Below, one piece after another: positions 43,018 to 52,988 of a stretch of 64,000 nt of DNA. The notes below the pieces were generated by a model that worked only from the letters and a program-made list of their open reading frames with translations, had not been told where the DNA came from and did no database searches. A program made the translations under genes and the position numbers. How positions within the stretch are numbered: position 1 is the first letter of the stretch; each line of letters opens with the position of its first letter. Source of the DNA: Cellulomonas fimi ATCC 484 (GTDB taxonomy: Bacteria; Actinomycetota; Actinomycetes; Actinomycetales; Cellulomonadaceae); the NCBI RefSeq assembly GCF_000212695.1, contig NC_015514.1, positions 2,852,001-2,916,000 on the forward strand, given 5' to 3'.

Positions 43018-43722
43018 ATGACCAGCACCACCACATCCCGCCCGGTCGGCACGGTCTACGTGACCGGCGGCTCCAGCGGCCTGGGCGCCGCCGTCGTCGA
43101 GGCCGTGCGCGACGCGGGCGGCACCGCGGCCGTGCTCGACAAGTCCGCCCCGCACGCGGACGTCCCGGCAGTCACCGTCGACCTGTCGGACTGGCAGGCG
43201 GCGCAGGACGCGGTGGCCGACCTCGTGTCCCAGGTCGGCCCGCCCGACGCGGTCGTCACGGCCGCGGGGATCGACGCGTGCGGCCCGCTGACGTCGGTCG
43301 CGCCGTCGGACTGGGAGCGCGTCGTGCGCGTCAACCTGTTCGGCACGGTCGCCGTGGTCCGGGCGTGCGTCCCGCACCTGGAGCGCGTCCGCGGCACGGT
43401 CGTCACGGTCGCGTCGACGCTCGCCCTGCGCGGGGTCGGCGACGCGACGGCGTACTGCGCGTCGAAGTTCGCGGTCCGCGGCTTCACGCAGGCGCTCGCG
43501 GCGGAGCTCGCCGGCCGCGTGGGCGTCACGCTGCTGGTGCCGGGCGGCATGAGCACGCCGTTCTTCGACGGCCGCACCGAGCAGTACCGGCCGGGCCCGG
43601 ACGCGGACCTCAACGACCCGGCGCACACCGCGGGTGCCGTGCTCACGGCCCTGCGGCAGCCGGTCGGCTCGGAGATCCGGGAGATGCTCGTCATGGCGTC
43701 CGGCGAGTCGTCCTGGCCGTGA
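43018..43722 (+). CDS. Short-chain dehydrogenase/reductase
   Basis: The 234-residue SDR has the cofactor motif TGGSSGLGAA (16-25), VTAAGID in place of NNAG, the active-site Ser133 and YxxxK (Tyr146, Lys150, AYCASKFAVRG), and the PGGMSTPFF segment after strand 6. It is a classical SDR likely to use NAD(P)H. Its place between hldE and a heptosyltransferase gene suggests a role in sugar modification, but the substrate is unknown. GAGGAGG precedes the ATG; the end overlaps the next GTG. Confidence 0.83.
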   Translation: MTSTTTSRPVGTVYVTGGSSGLGAAVVEAVRDAGGTAAVLDKSAPHADVPAVTVDLSDWQAAQDAVADLVSQVGPPDAVVTAAGIDACGPLTSVAPSDWERVVRVNLFGTVAVVRACVPHLERVRGTVVTVASTLALRGVGDATAYCASKFAVRGFTQALAAELAGRVGVTLLVPGGMSTPFFDGRTEQYRPGPDADLNDPAHTAGAVLTALRQPVGSEIREMLVMASGESSWP

Positions 43723-44729
43723 CCGACGCGACGGAGGTCACCGACGTCCTGGCGCTGCGGGCGCTCGGGCTGGGTGACGCCCTGACGGGGGTCCCGGCCC
43801 TGCGCGGGCTGCGGCGCGCGTTCCCGCGCGCGCGCCTGTGGCTGGCCGGTCCGGGCGGGGTGGGTGACTGGCTGCGCCGGCAGGGCGTGGTCGACGAGGT
43901 CGTGCCGGTCGAGGGTCTCGCCGCGCCGCCGCCGATCCCCTGGACGCGTCCCGGGCACGTCGCGGTGGACCTGCACGGCCGCGGACCGGCCAGCCACGAA
44001 CGGCTCCTGCGCACGCGCCCGCGGCGGCTCGTCGCGTTCGCCCATCCGGCCGCCGGGCACCTCGACGGGCCGGCGTGGGCGGAGGACGAGCACGAGGTGC
44101 ACCGCTGGTGCCGCCTGGTCGCGACGCTCGGCGTCGCGTGCGGGCCGGACGACCTGCGGCTCGTCCCCGACCGGAGCGACGGCCGTGCGGTCGGACCCGT
44201 CGGTGACGTGCTGCTGCACCCCGGCGCGGCGTCGGGCTCGCGCCGGTGGCCGCCGGCGCGCTGGTCCGCGCTCGGGACCGCGCTGGCCGCACGGGGCGTG
44301 ACGGTGACGCTCACGGGTGGCCCGGACGAGGTCGCGCTGTGCGAGCAGGTGCGGGCGGCGACGCGCGTGCCGTCGCCTGCGTTGCGGGTCGTGAGCACGG
44401 CGGGCGGGCTCGACCTCGACGCGCTCGCGCGGCTGGTCGCGTCCGCGCGGCTCGTGGTGTGCGGCGACACCGGCGTCGCGCACCTGGCGACCGCCGTCGG
44501 GACGCCCACCGTGCACCTGCTCGGCCCGACGTCGCCGGACCGCTGGGGCCCGCTGCTGGACCGGGACCGCCACACCGTCCTGTGGCACGGGCACCCGGAC
44601 GACCCGGGCGACCCGCACGCCGCCGACCCGGACCCGGCGCTGCTGCGCATCACGGTCGACGAGGTGCTCGCGGCGGCGGTCGACCAGCTCGCACGCGGCC
44701 CGGTCGCGCGCGTCCCCGCGACGGCCTGA
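43719..44729 (+). CDS. GT9-family heptosyltransferase-like protein 2
   Basis: The 336-residue protein has the GT9 layout: VLALRALGLGDALTGVPALRGL at the N terminus, VAVDLHGRGPASHERLL, LLHPGAASGSRRWPPARWSAL, VTLTGGPDEVALC and VVCGDTGVAHLATAVGTPTVHLLGPTSPDRWGP. It is clearly related to the transferase at 37570, so the operon encodes two heptosyltransferases that may add successive residues. It overlaps the SDR stop (GTGA) and is the last gene on this strand before the convergent epimerase. Confidence 0.87.
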   Translation: MTDATEVTDVLALRALGLGDALTGVPALRGLRRAFPRARLWLAGPGGVGDWLRRQGVVDEVVPVEGLAAPPPIPWTRPGHVAVDLHGRGPASHERLLRTRPRRLVAFAHPAAGHLDGPAWAEDEHEVHRWCRLVATLGVACGPDDLRLVPDRSDGRAVGPVGDVLLHPGAASGSRRWPPARWSALGTALAARGVTVTLTGGPDEVALCEQVRAATRVPSPALRVVSTAGGLDLDALARLVASARLVVCGDTGVAHLATAVGTPTVHLLGPTSPDRWGPLLDRDRHTVLWHGHPDDPGDPHAADPDPALLRITVDEVLAAAVDQLARGPVARVPATA

Positions 44730-44769
44730 CGGACCGCGCCGGGTCGGTGTGCCGCTCGCCGCCCGCAGT

Positions 44770-44789
44770 CGGCCCCGGCCACGGGGCCG
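44770..44789. terminator. Bidirectional hairpin terminator of the heptose operon
   Basis: CGGCCCCG and CGGGGCCG form a perfect 8-bp stem around a GCCA loop between convergent genes. A 15-bp near-duplicate (GCGCGGACCCAGGCT / GCGCGGACTCAGGCC) lies at 44804-44833. Confidence 0.55.
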
Positions 44790-44827
44790 GTGCCGGTCGG
44801 CGGTGCGCGGACCCAGGCTGCGCGGAC

Positions 44828-45829
44828 TCAGGCCGAGACGCTCAGCTCCTGCGCGAACCACTCGACGGTGCGACGCAGCCCGTCCGCCCACGCGACGCGC
44901 GGCTCCCACCCGAGCTCGGTGCGCGCGAGCGTGATGTCGGGCCGCCGGACCTCGGGGTCGTCCACGGGCCGCCCCACGTGCTCGACGGTCGACGACGACC
45001 CGGTCGCGGCGATGACGTCCTGGGCGATCCGCAGGACCGTCATCTCCTCGGGGTTGCCGATGTTCATCGGTCCCGGGTGACCGCTCGCGGCGAGGCCGAG
45101 CACGCCCTCGACGAGGTCGTCGACGAAGCACACGGACCGGGTCTGCTCCCCCGTCCCGGCGACGGTCACCGGCTCACCTGCGAGCGCCTGCCGGACGAAC
45201 GTGGGGATGGCCCGGCCGTCACGCGGCCGCATGCGGGGGCCGTAGGTGTTGAAGATCCGCACGATCGCGGTGTCGACGCCGTGCGTGCTCCGGTAGGCGG
45301 TCGTGATCGCCTCCGCGAACCGCTTGGCCTCGTCGTACACGCCGCGAGGCCCGACGGGGTTGACGTGCCCCCAGTACGACTCGGGCTGCGGGTGCACCTG
45401 CGGGTCTCCGTACACCTCGGACGTCGACGCGAGGAGGAACCGCGCGCCCTTGTCCTTCGCGAGCCCCAGCGCGTGCGCGGTGCCGATCGAGCCGACCTTG
45501 AGCGTCTCGATGGGCAGCTGCAGGTAGTCGACGGGCGAGGCGGGCGACGCGAGATGGAGCACGAGGTCGACGGGCCCGGGCACGTGCACGAAGTCGGTGA
45601 GGTCGCACCGCTGCAGGTGGAAACCGGGCCGCCCGAGCAGGTGCGCGACGTTCGCGGGCGAGCCGGTGAGGAAGCTGTCGAGGCACACGACCTCGGCCCC
45701 GCGGTCGAGCAGCGCGGTGCACAGGTGGCTGCCGAGGAACCCGGCGCCGCCGGTGACGACGGCGCGGTGCACGGGACGGCGGGGGCGCGCGTGCGCCAGG
45801 GAGGTGCTGTCGGTGGTCGCCACGGGCAT
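44828..45829 (-). CDS. NAD-dependent epimerase/dehydratase, UDP-glucuronate decarboxylase-like
   Basis: The 333-residue extended SDR has [13 protein letters not shown] at the NAD site, [37 protein letters not shown], the catalytic VYDEAK (Tyr-x3-Lys) and [16 protein letters not shown]. These residues are those of UDP-glucuronate decarboxylase (UDP-xylose synthase) rather than UDP-galactose epimerase. It would supply UDP-xylose or a related sugar for the adjacent glycan cluster. The frame opens at 45934; the ATG at 45829 is chosen from the family N terminus, although its ribosome site is weak. Confidence 0.85.
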   Translation of the reverse strand: MPVATTDSTSLAHARPRRPVHRAVVTGGAGFLGSHLCTALLDRGAEVVCLDSFLTGSPANVAHLLGRPGFHLQRCDLTDFVHVPGPVDLVLHLASPASPVDYLQLPIETLKVGSIGTAHALGLAKDKGARFLLASTSEVYGDPQVHPQPESYWGHVNPVGPRGVYDEAKRFAEAITTAYRSTHGVDTAIVRIFNTYGPRMRPRDGRAIPTFVRQALAGEPVTVAGTGEQTRSVCFVDDLVEGVLGLAASGHPGPMNIGNPEEMTVLRIAQDVIAATGSSSTVEHVGRPVDDPEVRRPDITLARTELGWEPRVAWADGLRRTVEWFAQELSVSA

Positions 45830-45962
45830 GGCCTCTCGTGGGCGGGGGCGCCTCTTCTCGGCGCGGACCGGCACGTGCGGGCACGACGCGCCGGTCGACC
45901 GGACCAGCGTCCCGCCGCTGCCGCCGGCCCGCATCCCGAGCGGTGCCCCGACGACCCGCAGG

Positions 45963-46433
45963 TCAGCGGTCGCGCAGGTCCCGCATCGCGCGCTGCGCCT
46001 CGAGGTTGTCCTGCCGCTCGCGCAGCGCCTGCCGCTTGTCCCAGTCCTTCTTGCCGCGGGCGAGGGCGATCTCGACCTTGGCGCGCCCGTCGAGGAAGTA
46101 CAGCGCGAGCGGCACGATCGTGTGGCCCTTCTCGCGCGTGCGGGCCTCGAGCCGGTCGATCTCCTCGCGGTGCAGCAGCAGCTTGCGCTTGCGCCGCGGT
46201 GCGTGGTTGGTCCAGGTGCCCTGCGAGTACTCGGGGATGTGCACGCCGTGCAGGTAGGCCTCGCTGCCCTCGATCTCGCACCAGCCGTCGACGAGCGAGG
46301 CGCGCCCGGCGCGCAGGGCCTTGACCTCGGTGCCGGTGAGGACGACGCCGGCCTCGAACACGTCCTCGATGGTGTAGTCGTGCCGGGCCTTGCGGTTCGC
46401 GGCCACGAGCTTGCGCCCTGTCTCCTTGGCCAC
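45963..46433 (-). CDS. smpB: SsrA-binding protein SmpB
   Basis: The 156-residue protein has the OB-fold core of Smp[66 protein letters not shown], and the C-terminal basic tail [17 protein letters not shown] that enters the ribosomal A site. It delivers tmRNA (27501-27866) to stalled ribosomes. The GTG has GGAGG 6 nt upstream. It follows the M23 peptidase and ftsX, as in other Micrococcales. Confidence 0.96.
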   Translation of the reverse strand: MAKETGRKLVAANRKARHDYTIEDVFEAGVVLTGTEVKALRAGRASLVDGWCEIEGSEAYLHGVHIPEYSQGTWTNHAPRRKRKLLLHREEIDRLEARTREKGHTIVPLALYFLDGRAKVEIALARGKKDWDKRQALRERQDNLEAQRAMRDLRDR

Positions 46434-46535
46434 GTCCCGGCCTCCGTCCTCGTGCGTGCGGGCGGCGGCCCGGCTCAGCAGTGCCGCACGAGCCTACCCG
46501 TCGCTCCGGGGACGACCACGCGGATTACGCGCGGG

Positions 46536-47834
46536 TCACAGGCCGAGCAGGGGGCGCGGGTTGACCGTCGAGCCGTTGACGTACACCTCGAAGTGCAGGT
46601 GGCAGGCGGCGGAGGTGCCGGTGTTGCCCGAGTAGCCGATGAGCTGGCCACGCTCGACGCGCTGCCCGGAGGAGACCGCGAACGACGTCAGGTGGTTGTA
46701 CGACGCGGACACGGCGTTGCCGTTGACGAACCCGCTGTCGATCATCACCTGGTTGCCGAACCCGTACCGGGTCTTGGCCCACGTGACGGTGCCCGCCCGG
46801 CCCGCGTAGACCTTGGTGCTGCAGTAGGTGCGCAGGTCGATCCCGGCGTGCAGGCGCACGTACCCGAGCGTCGGGTGCAGGCGCATGCCGTACTCGGAGG
46901 TCACGTAGATCGGGCTGATGCTCGTCGGGTTGCCGAACAGCGAGCTGCCGACGGGACCGGGTGCGGGGGCGGGCTTGCCGGCGGCGGCGTCCCGGGCGCG
47001 CTGCGCGTCGATCGCCGCGCGCAGCTCGTTCTCGATGGCCTTCGCCTCGGCGTCCATCGCCGCGAGAGCGCTGGCCAGGGCGGCCTTCTGCGACTCGAGC
47101 GTCGCCTGCTGGGCCTGCTGCTCGGCGACCAGCCCGTCCAGGGTGGCCTTCGCGTCCTCGGCGGCGTCGCGCGCGGCGTCGGCCTCGACGACCTTCTGGT
47201 CGGCCTCGGCCTTGAGCTCGGTGATGCGGTCCTCGACGGCGTCGAGCCGCGCCTGGGCGTTGCGGTTGCTCGCCTCGGCGGCCTTGAGCGCGTCGAGCAC
47301 CTGCGCCTGCGTCCGCAGCGCGGTCGAGACCAGGCCGTACCGCTCGACGAAGTCCTCCGAGCTCTCGGCGTCGAGGATGACGCTCACGCCGGACACCTCG
47401 GCGCCGCCGCGGTACGCCTCGCGGGCCATCTGCCCGATCGCGGCGCGCATCTTCTCGGCCTGCTCGGTGTCCTGCTGGATCGTCGCGGACAGCGTGACCT
47501 GCTGCTCCTGGGCGTCGACGAGCCGCGCCGCGATGATCGCCGCCTCGCGCTGCGCCTTCTCCAGGGCGGCCTTCGCCTCGTCGAGCCGGGCCTGGGCGGC
47601 GGGGATCTGGGCCTGCAGCTCGAGCAGCCGGGACGCGGTCGCCTGCAGGCTCGCGTCGAGGCCCTCCATGGCGGCCTCGGCGTCGGCCTGCGCCTTCTCG
47701 TTGGCGGCGGCCTTCTGCTCGGCGGCCTTGCGGCGGTCGTCGATCTCGTCGGCGACCGCGGGCGACGCGACGGCGACCCCGACGAGCAGGCAGGCCGCGG
47801 CGAGGAGGGCGGGCAGGCGCAGGCGACGTCGCAC
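46536..47834 (-). CDS. Secreted coiled-coil M23 peptidase (EnvC/PcsB-like partner of FtsEX)
   Basis: The 432-residue protein has a signal peptide (LPALLAAACLLVGVAVASPAVA), two long coiled-coil stretches (~30-130 and ~170-270), and a C-terminal LytM/M23 domain (~310-432) with the zinc ligands in LHAGID and HLHFEVYVNG. The coiled coil plus LytM layout, and the position 2 nt after ftsX, identify it as the hydrolase or activator that FtsEX regulates at the septum. GAAGG lies 7 nt before the GTG at 47834; the GTG at 47840 overlaps the ftsX stop and is an alternative. Active-site histidines are present, so it may itself cut peptidoglycan. Confidence 0.88.
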   Translation of the reverse strand: MRRRLRLPALLAAACLLVGVAVASPAVADEIDDRRKAAEQKAAANEKAQADAEAAMEGLDASLQATASRLLELQAQIPAAQARLDEAKAALEKAQREAAIIAARLVDAQEQQVTLSATIQQDTEQAEKMRAAIGQMAREAYRGGAEVSGVSVILDAESSEDFVERYGLVSTALRTQAQVLDALKAAEASNRNAQARLDAVEDRITELKAEADQKVVEADAARDAAEDAKATLDGLVAEQQAQQATLESQKAALASALAAMDAEAKAIENELRAAIDAQRARDAAAGKPAPAPGPVGSSLFGNPTSISPIYVTSEYGMRLHPTLGYVRLHAGIDLRTYCSTKVYAGRAGTVTWAKTRYGFGNQVMIDSGFVNGNAVSASYNHLTSFAVSSGQRVERGQLIGYSGNTGTSAACHLHFEVYVNGSTVNPRPLLGL

Positions 47835-47836
47835 GG

Positions 47837-48751
47837 TCACACCTTCGTGTAGCGGCTGAGGGTCACGAGCGACGAGATCGCCGCGAGGAGGATCGCGACC
47901 GCGACCAGGGCGGGCGCGACGGTGAGCACGTCGGCCGTGCTGACGTACGGGATCCAGCCGACCGACGAGCCGAGCCAGTCGGACACGAGGTACTCGACGC
48001 CGAGCCACAGGCCCCCGACGGCGAGCAGCGCGCCGACCGTCGCGGCGATCGCGCCCTCGAGCATGAACGGGAGCTGGATGAAGATCGTGGACGCGCCGAC
48101 GAGCTTCATGATCCCGGTCTCGCGGCGGCGGCTCAGCGCGGACAGCCGGATCGTCGTCGTGATGAGCAGGACGGCGGCGAGCAGCATGACGGCCGCGAGC
48201 CCACCGGCGAGCAGCGTCGCGCGGTTGAGGACGAGGAACAGCTTGTCGAACAGGCGTCGCTGGTCCTGGACCTCCTCGACGCCCGGCCGGCCCGACACGA
48301 CGTCCGCGACGACCTGGTACTTCTCGGGGTCCGTGAGCTTGATCCGGTAGGACGAGTTCATGTCGTCGACCGTCGCGGCGGACGCCCAGAACTGGTCGGC
48401 GAACTGCTCCTGGAAGGACGCGAACGCCTCCTCCTTCGACTCCTCGTACACCGTCTCGACGAAGGGGCCGATCTCGGGGGCGTCGAGCGCGGCCCGGATC
48501 TCGGCGCGCTGCTCGTCGGTCACCTCACCGCCCGCGCACGTGGGCTCCGACGAGTTCTGCGGGCACAGGAAGACGGAGACCTCGGCCTTGTCGTACCAGT
48601 CGTCCTTCATCTTGCCGATCTGCAGCTGCAGCAGCGCCGCGGACCCGACGAAGGTCAGCGAGACGAAGGTGACGAGGATGACGGACACGGTCATCGACAG
48701 GTTGCGCCGGAGGCCCTGGCCGATCTCGGAGAGGATGAACTGGACGCGCAC
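47837..48751 (-). CDS. ftsX: Cell-division ABC transporter permease FtsX
   Basis: The 304-residue permease has one N-terminal helix (~20-45), a large extracellular domain (~46-175, with two cysteines in LCPQNSSEPTCAGG), and three further helices in a FtsX/MacB fold with LSALSRRRETGIMKLVGAS between them. It relays FtsE ATP hydrolysis to the periplasmic hydrolase encoded next. The GTG follows GGGGGAG. It starts 9 nt after the ftsE stop. Confidence 0.95.
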   Translation of the reverse strand: MRVQFILSEIGQGLRRNLSMTVSVILVTFVSLTFVGSAALLQLQIGKMKDDWYDKAEVSVFLCPQNSSEPTCAGGEVTDEQRAEIRAALDAPEIGPFVETVYEESKEEAFASFQEQFADQFWASAATVDDMNSSYRIKLTDPEKYQVVADVVSGRPGVEEVQDQRRLFDKLFLVLNRATLLAGGLAAVMLLAAVLLITTTIRLSALSRRRETGIMKLVGASTIFIQLPFMLEGAIAATVGALLAVGGLWLGVEYLVSDWLGSSVGWIPYVSTADVLTVAPALVAVAILLAAISSLVTLSRYTKV

Positions 48752-48760
48752 GGCTCCCCC

Positions 48761-49450
48761 TCAGCGGTCCGAGCCGTAGACGCCGCGCGACTGGTCGCGC
48801 ACCATCTGGCCGGTCGAGAGCTCGATGACGCGCTTGCGCATCTGGTCGACGATCTCGTCGTCGTGCGTCGCCATGACGACGGTCGTGCCGGTCCGGTTGA
48901 TGCGGTCGAGCAGGCGCATGATCCCCAGGGAGGTCGTCGGGTCGAGGTTCCCGGTCGGCTCGTCGCACAGCAGGATGCTGGGCCGGTTGACGAACGCCCG
49001 CGCGATCGCGACGCGCTGCTGCTCACCGCCCGACAGCTCGTGCGGGCGACGCTTCTCCTTGCCGGCGAGGCCGACCATCTCGAGCACGTCGGGGACCGTG
49101 GTGAGGATGTGGTGGCGCGGCTTGCCGATCACCTGCAGCGCGAACGCGACGTTCTCGAACACGGTCTTGTTCGGCAGCAGCCGGAAGTCCTGGAACACCG
49201 CCCCGATCTGGCGGCGCAGGTGCGGCACGCGCCACGACGACAGCGTGCCGAGCTCCTTGCCCGCGACGAACACCCGACCCGCCGACGCCCGCTCCTCGCG
49301 CAGGACGAGCCGCAGGAACGTGGACTTGCCGGAGCCGGACGCGCCGACGAGGAAGACGAACTCCCCCCGCTCGACGTCCAGCGACACACGGTCCAGCGCG
49401 GGCCGGGCGCCGCGCGCGTAGACCTTGGTGACGTTCTCGAATCGGATCAC
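48761..49450 (-). CDS. ftsE: Cell-division ATP-binding protein FtsE
   Basis: The 229-residue ATPase has Walker [10 protein letters not shown] (~36-44), the Q-loop [21 protein letters not shown] typical of FtsE, the signature LSGGEQQR, Walker [14 protein letters not shown] and the H-loop ATHDDEIVD. It forms the FtsEX complex with the next gene. In actinobacteria ftsE normally lies just behind prfB; here prfB is ~8.6 kb upstream with a sugar-transport block between them. Confidence 0.95.
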   Translation of the reverse strand: MIRFENVTKVYARGARPALDRVSLDVERGEFVFLVGASGSGKSTFLRLVLREERASAGRVFVAGKELGTLSSWRVPHLRRQIGAVFQDFRLLPNKTVFENVAFALQVIGKPRHHILTTVPDVLEMVGLAGKEKRRPHELSGGEQQRVAIARAFVNRPSILLCDEPTGNLDPTTSLGIMRLLDRINRTGTTVVMATHDDEIVDQMRKRVIELSTGQMVRDQSRGVYGSDR

Positions 49451-49618
49451 GAGGATGGGGGCGGCCAGGGTCGGGGACAGGGCTGTGGTGCTGGCCTCGT
49501 CGAGCGTAGGCAGCGGCGCACGCCCGCCCGGCGCGTGACACGCCGCGCGCAGCCTGTGAGTTGTCCGCCCTGGGCGACCCGCGCGGGGCGGACCAGGACG
49601 AATGTGGCGAACCGTGCG

Positions 49619-50398
49619 TCAGCGGCGCAGCAGCGTCGACAGCGGTCCCGACACCATCTCGGACTCCGTCGCGCCCGTGATCGCCGCGAGGATCACCTCG
49701 TGGCTGACCTGCGCGGCGTCGAACACCCCGTTGTTGCGGCCGTGCCGCAGGACGACGATCCGGTCGGCGACCGCCCGGACGTCGTTCATGTTGTGCGAGA
49801 TGAGCAGGACCCCGAGGCCGAGGTCCCGCAGCCGCTCGATGTGCACCAGCACCTCGGCGGTGTGCCCGACGGACAGCGAGGCGGTCGGCTCGTCCAGGAC
49901 GACGATCCGCGGGCTGCCGATGAGGGTGCGCGCGATCGCGACGGACTGCCGCTGGCCCTTCGACAGCGACGACAGCGGGGACCGGACCGACGGGATGCGG
50001 CTGTTGAGGTCGCGCAGCACCTGGCGCGCGATGTGCTCCATCTGGCCGTCGTCGCGCGAGGGACCGCTGCGCAGCTCGCGGCCCAGGAAGAGGTTGGACG
50101 TGACGTCGAGGTTCTCGCACAGCGCGAGGTCCTGGAAGACCGTGGCGATGCCGAGCCCGCGCGCCGCCGTGGCGGTCGGGATCGTCACCTGCTCGCCGTC
50201 GATCTCGATGAGGCCCGAGTCGGGCGCGAGGACGCCCGAGATCATCTTCGCGAGGGTCGACTTGCCGGCGCCGTTGTCGCCGACGAGCGCCACGATCTCG
50301 TGCGCGTGCACGTCGAGGTCGACGTCCACGAGCGCCTCGACGGCCTGGAACCGCTTGGTGATGCCTCGCATCGAGAGCAGGGGGACGTCGCTGCTCAT
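49619..50398 (-). CDS. Single-domain sugar ABC transporter ATPase (FrcA/XylG-like)
   Basis: The 259-residue protein has one ATPase domain: Walker A VGDNGAGKST, FQDLALCENLDVTSNLFLGREL, the signature SLSKGQRQSVAIAR, Walker B IVVLDEPTASLSV and the H-loop LISHNMNDV. The sequence is that of carbohydrate-importer ATPases, but in contrast to the two-domain protein at 52989 it is a half-length form. It is the last gene behind a ROK regulator. It may serve another permease, or the one at 51760. The ATG at 50398 is chosen over 50452, based on the family N terminus. Confidence 0.82.
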   Translation of the reverse strand: MSSDVPLLSMRGITKRFQAVEALVDVDLDVHAHEIVALVGDNGAGKSTLAKMISGVLAPDSGLIEIDGEQVTIPTATAARGLGIATVFQDLALCENLDVTSNLFLGRELRSGPSRDDGQMEHIARQVLRDLNSRIPSVRSPLSSLSKGQRQSVAIARTLIGSPRIVVLDEPTASLSVGHTAEVLVHIERLRDLGLGVLLISHNMNDVRAVADRIVVLRHGRNNGVFDAAQVSHEVILAAITGATESEMVSGPLSTLLRR

Positions 50399-50475
50399 CT
50401 CGTTCACCTGCTCCCCGTCGGGCACGCGCTGCGTGCAGTGAATGGCGCGCACGGCACCACGTCAAGCCCCCGGCC

Positions 50476-51720
50476 TCATGCGAGCTCCGCGGTGACGGGC
50501 CCGACGTCGTCGTCGGTGCCGGAGCCGACCTCGGTCTCGGAGTCGGTGCCGACATGCAACGGTACGTCCGTCGACCGCAGCGCGAGCGCCAGCGCCCCCA
50601 CGACCTCGGCACGCGAGCCGAGCGCCGCCGGCACGACCTCGAGCGGCACGAACCGGTCGAGCACCACGGTGCGGCGCGCGGCCTCGCGGAGCGGACCCAG
50701 CAGCACCTCCCCCGTGTCGGCCAGCTCGCCGCCCACGACCACGACCTGAGGGTCGATCGTGGCCCCGAGGCCCGCGACGACCCGACCGATCGCGACGCCC
50801 GCCTCGGCGACGACCTGCGTGCAGCGCTCGTCGCCGTCACGCGTGCGCTGGACGACGTCGCGCAGCGCGAGCGTGCCGTGGCTGGCGCGGAGGCGCTCGA
50901 AGATCGCCGGGGCGCCCGCGACGGTGTCGAGGCAGCCGGCGTTGCCGCACCGGCACGGGTCGCCGGGGAACTGGACGGGGACGTGCCCGATGGTGCCCGC
51001 CGCGCCACCCGCACCGCGGTGCAGGTGCCCGCCGATGACGATGCCTGCGCCCACGCCGTGCGACACCCGCACGTACACGGAGTCGCTGTGCTGCCGGGAC
51101 GCCCCGAGGGTCGACTCGGCGATCGCGCCCAGGTTCGCGTCGTTGTCCACGTAGACGGGCAGGCCGAGCCGCTTGGACAGCACCTGCCCGACGTGCACGT
51201 CGTCCCAGCCGGGCATGAGTCCCGTGACCGACAGCAGCCCGGTCGACGAGTCCACCGGGACCGGGACCCCGACCCCGAGCCCGACGACGTCGTCGAGCGT
51301 GGCGCCGACCCGCTCCAGCAGGTCGACGACGAGCAGGGCGACGCGGTCGAGGCTCGTGTCGACCCGGTGCTCGGCCGGCAGCGGGAGCGTCTGCTCGGCG
51401 ATGACCTCGTGGGTGAAGTCCCCGAGGACGACGCGCAGGTGCCGGTGCCCGACGTGGACACCGGCCGCGAGACCCACGCGGCGGGCAAGCGTGACCATCT
51501 GGGCACGCCGCCCGCTGCGGGTGGTGACGGCGGTGTCGACGACGCCCGCGGCGAGCAGCTCGCGGACGATCGTCGACACCGTGGCCTGCGAGAGGCCGGT
51601 CGCGGTGGCGAGCTCGACCTGCGTGAGCCCGCCGTACCGCTTGACCGTCTCGACGACGAGGGCCCGGTTGGCCTCGCGCAGGGACGACTGGGAGCCGGCC
51701 GCTGCTGCTCGCCTGCTCAC
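50476..51720 (-). CDS. ROK-family transcriptional regulator (XylR/NagC type)
   Basis: The 414-residue protein has an N-terminal winged helix (LTQVELATATGLSQATVSTIVRELLAAGVV, ~32-62) and a ROK sugar-kinase-like domain with VGLGVGVPVPVD, VDNDANLGAIAE, GAGIVIGGHLHRGAGGAAGTIGH and the zinc site CRCGNAGCLD (~255). ROK regulators sense a free or phosphorylated sugar and repress uptake genes. It lies within the transporter operon, 39 nt after the permease. The start is GTG at 51720. Confidence 0.88.
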   Translation of the reverse strand: MSRRAAAAGSQSSLREANRALVVETVKRYGGLTQVELATATGLSQATVSTIVRELLAAGVVDTAVTTRSGRRAQMVTLARRVGLAAGVHVGHRHLRVVLGDFTHEVIAEQTLPLPAEHRVDTSLDRVALLVVDLLERVGATLDDVVGLGVGVPVPVDSSTGLLSVTGLMPGWDDVHVGQVLSKRLGLPVYVDNDANLGAIAESTLGASRQHSDSVYVRVSHGVGAGIVIGGHLHRGAGGAAGTIGHVPVQFPGDPCRCGNAGCLDTVAGAPAIFERLRASHGTLALRDVVQRTRDGDERCTQVVAEAGVAIGRVVAGLGATIDPQVVVVGGELADTGEVLLGPLREAARRTVVLDRFVPLEVVPAALGSRAEVVGALALALRSTDVPLHVGTDSETEVGSGTDDDVGPVTAELA

Positions 51721-51759
51721 GGGGCCAGAACCTACCGCGCCGTCGGGACCGTGGGACCG

Positions 51760-52988
51760 CTACTGGGTCCCGGCACGCCGCTTGTTGATGAGGTCGAACG
51801 CGACGGCGAGCAGGAGCACGAGGCCCTTGATCGCCATCTGCCACGACGGGTCGACCGACATGATCGACAGGCCCATGTTGAGCACGCCCATGATGAGCGC
51901 ACCGACGATGGCCCCGGAGATCCGGCCGATGCCGCCCGTGACGGCGGCGCCGCCGATGAAGCAGGCGGCGATCGCGTCGAGCTCGAAGTTCTGGCCGGCC
52001 GCCGCGATGGCCGCCCCGGCGCGGGCCGTGGTCACGATGGCCGCGGCGCCCGCGAGGAGCCCCATGTTCACGAAGATCCAGAAGTCGACGCGCTTGGTGT
52101 TGACGCCCGACAGGCTCGCGGCGAGGCGGTTGCCGCCGATCGCGTAGATGTGCCGGCCGAACACCGTGCGGCCCATGAGGAACGTGTACGCGACGACGAG
52201 GACGCCGACGATCACGAGGACGATCGGGGTGCCGCCGGCCGAGAACGACAGGATGACGGTGAGGATCCCGATGCCGACGGCGACGAGCGCGAGCTTGGCG
52301 ACGAACGCGCCCGTCGGCTCGACGTACAGCTCGTGCTTGCGCAGCGACGCGCGGGCCCGCAGCTGCGAGAACACGATCGCGGCGACCGCGAGCGCCCCGA
52401 TGACGAGCGTGACGACGTCCATGTTGTTCGCGAAGCCGAGGAAGTTCGGCAGCGACCCCTTGGAGATCCGGATGAACTGCGACGGCAGGCCTGCGACCGT
52501 CTCGCCGACGATGACGAGCGCGAGACCGCGGAACACGAGCATGCCGGCGAGCGTCACGATGAACGCCGGGATGCCGATGTACGCGACCCAGAAGCCCTGC
52601 CACGCGCCGACGAGCGCACCGACCGCGAGGCCGATGAGGATCGCGACGACCCACGGCATGTCGAAGTCGCGCATGGTGACCGCGACGATGCCGCCGACGA
52701 AGGCGACGACCGAGCCGACCGACAGGTCGATGTGCCCGGCGACGATGACCATGACCATGCCGATGGCCAGGATCATCACGTAGGCGTTCTGCTGGAACAG
52801 CGCCGCGACGTTGTTGGCGAGCAGGAGCTTGCCGTCGGTGAGCACCTGGAACAGCAGGACGATCACGACGAGCGCGCCGAAGATGCCGTACTGGCGTGCG
52901 TTCCCGCCGAGGCCCTGCATGCGCTGCGACAGCGGCACGCGCGGCTGGGACCCCGGAGGGGCCGCCGGTGCGAGGTTGGTGTCCGTGG

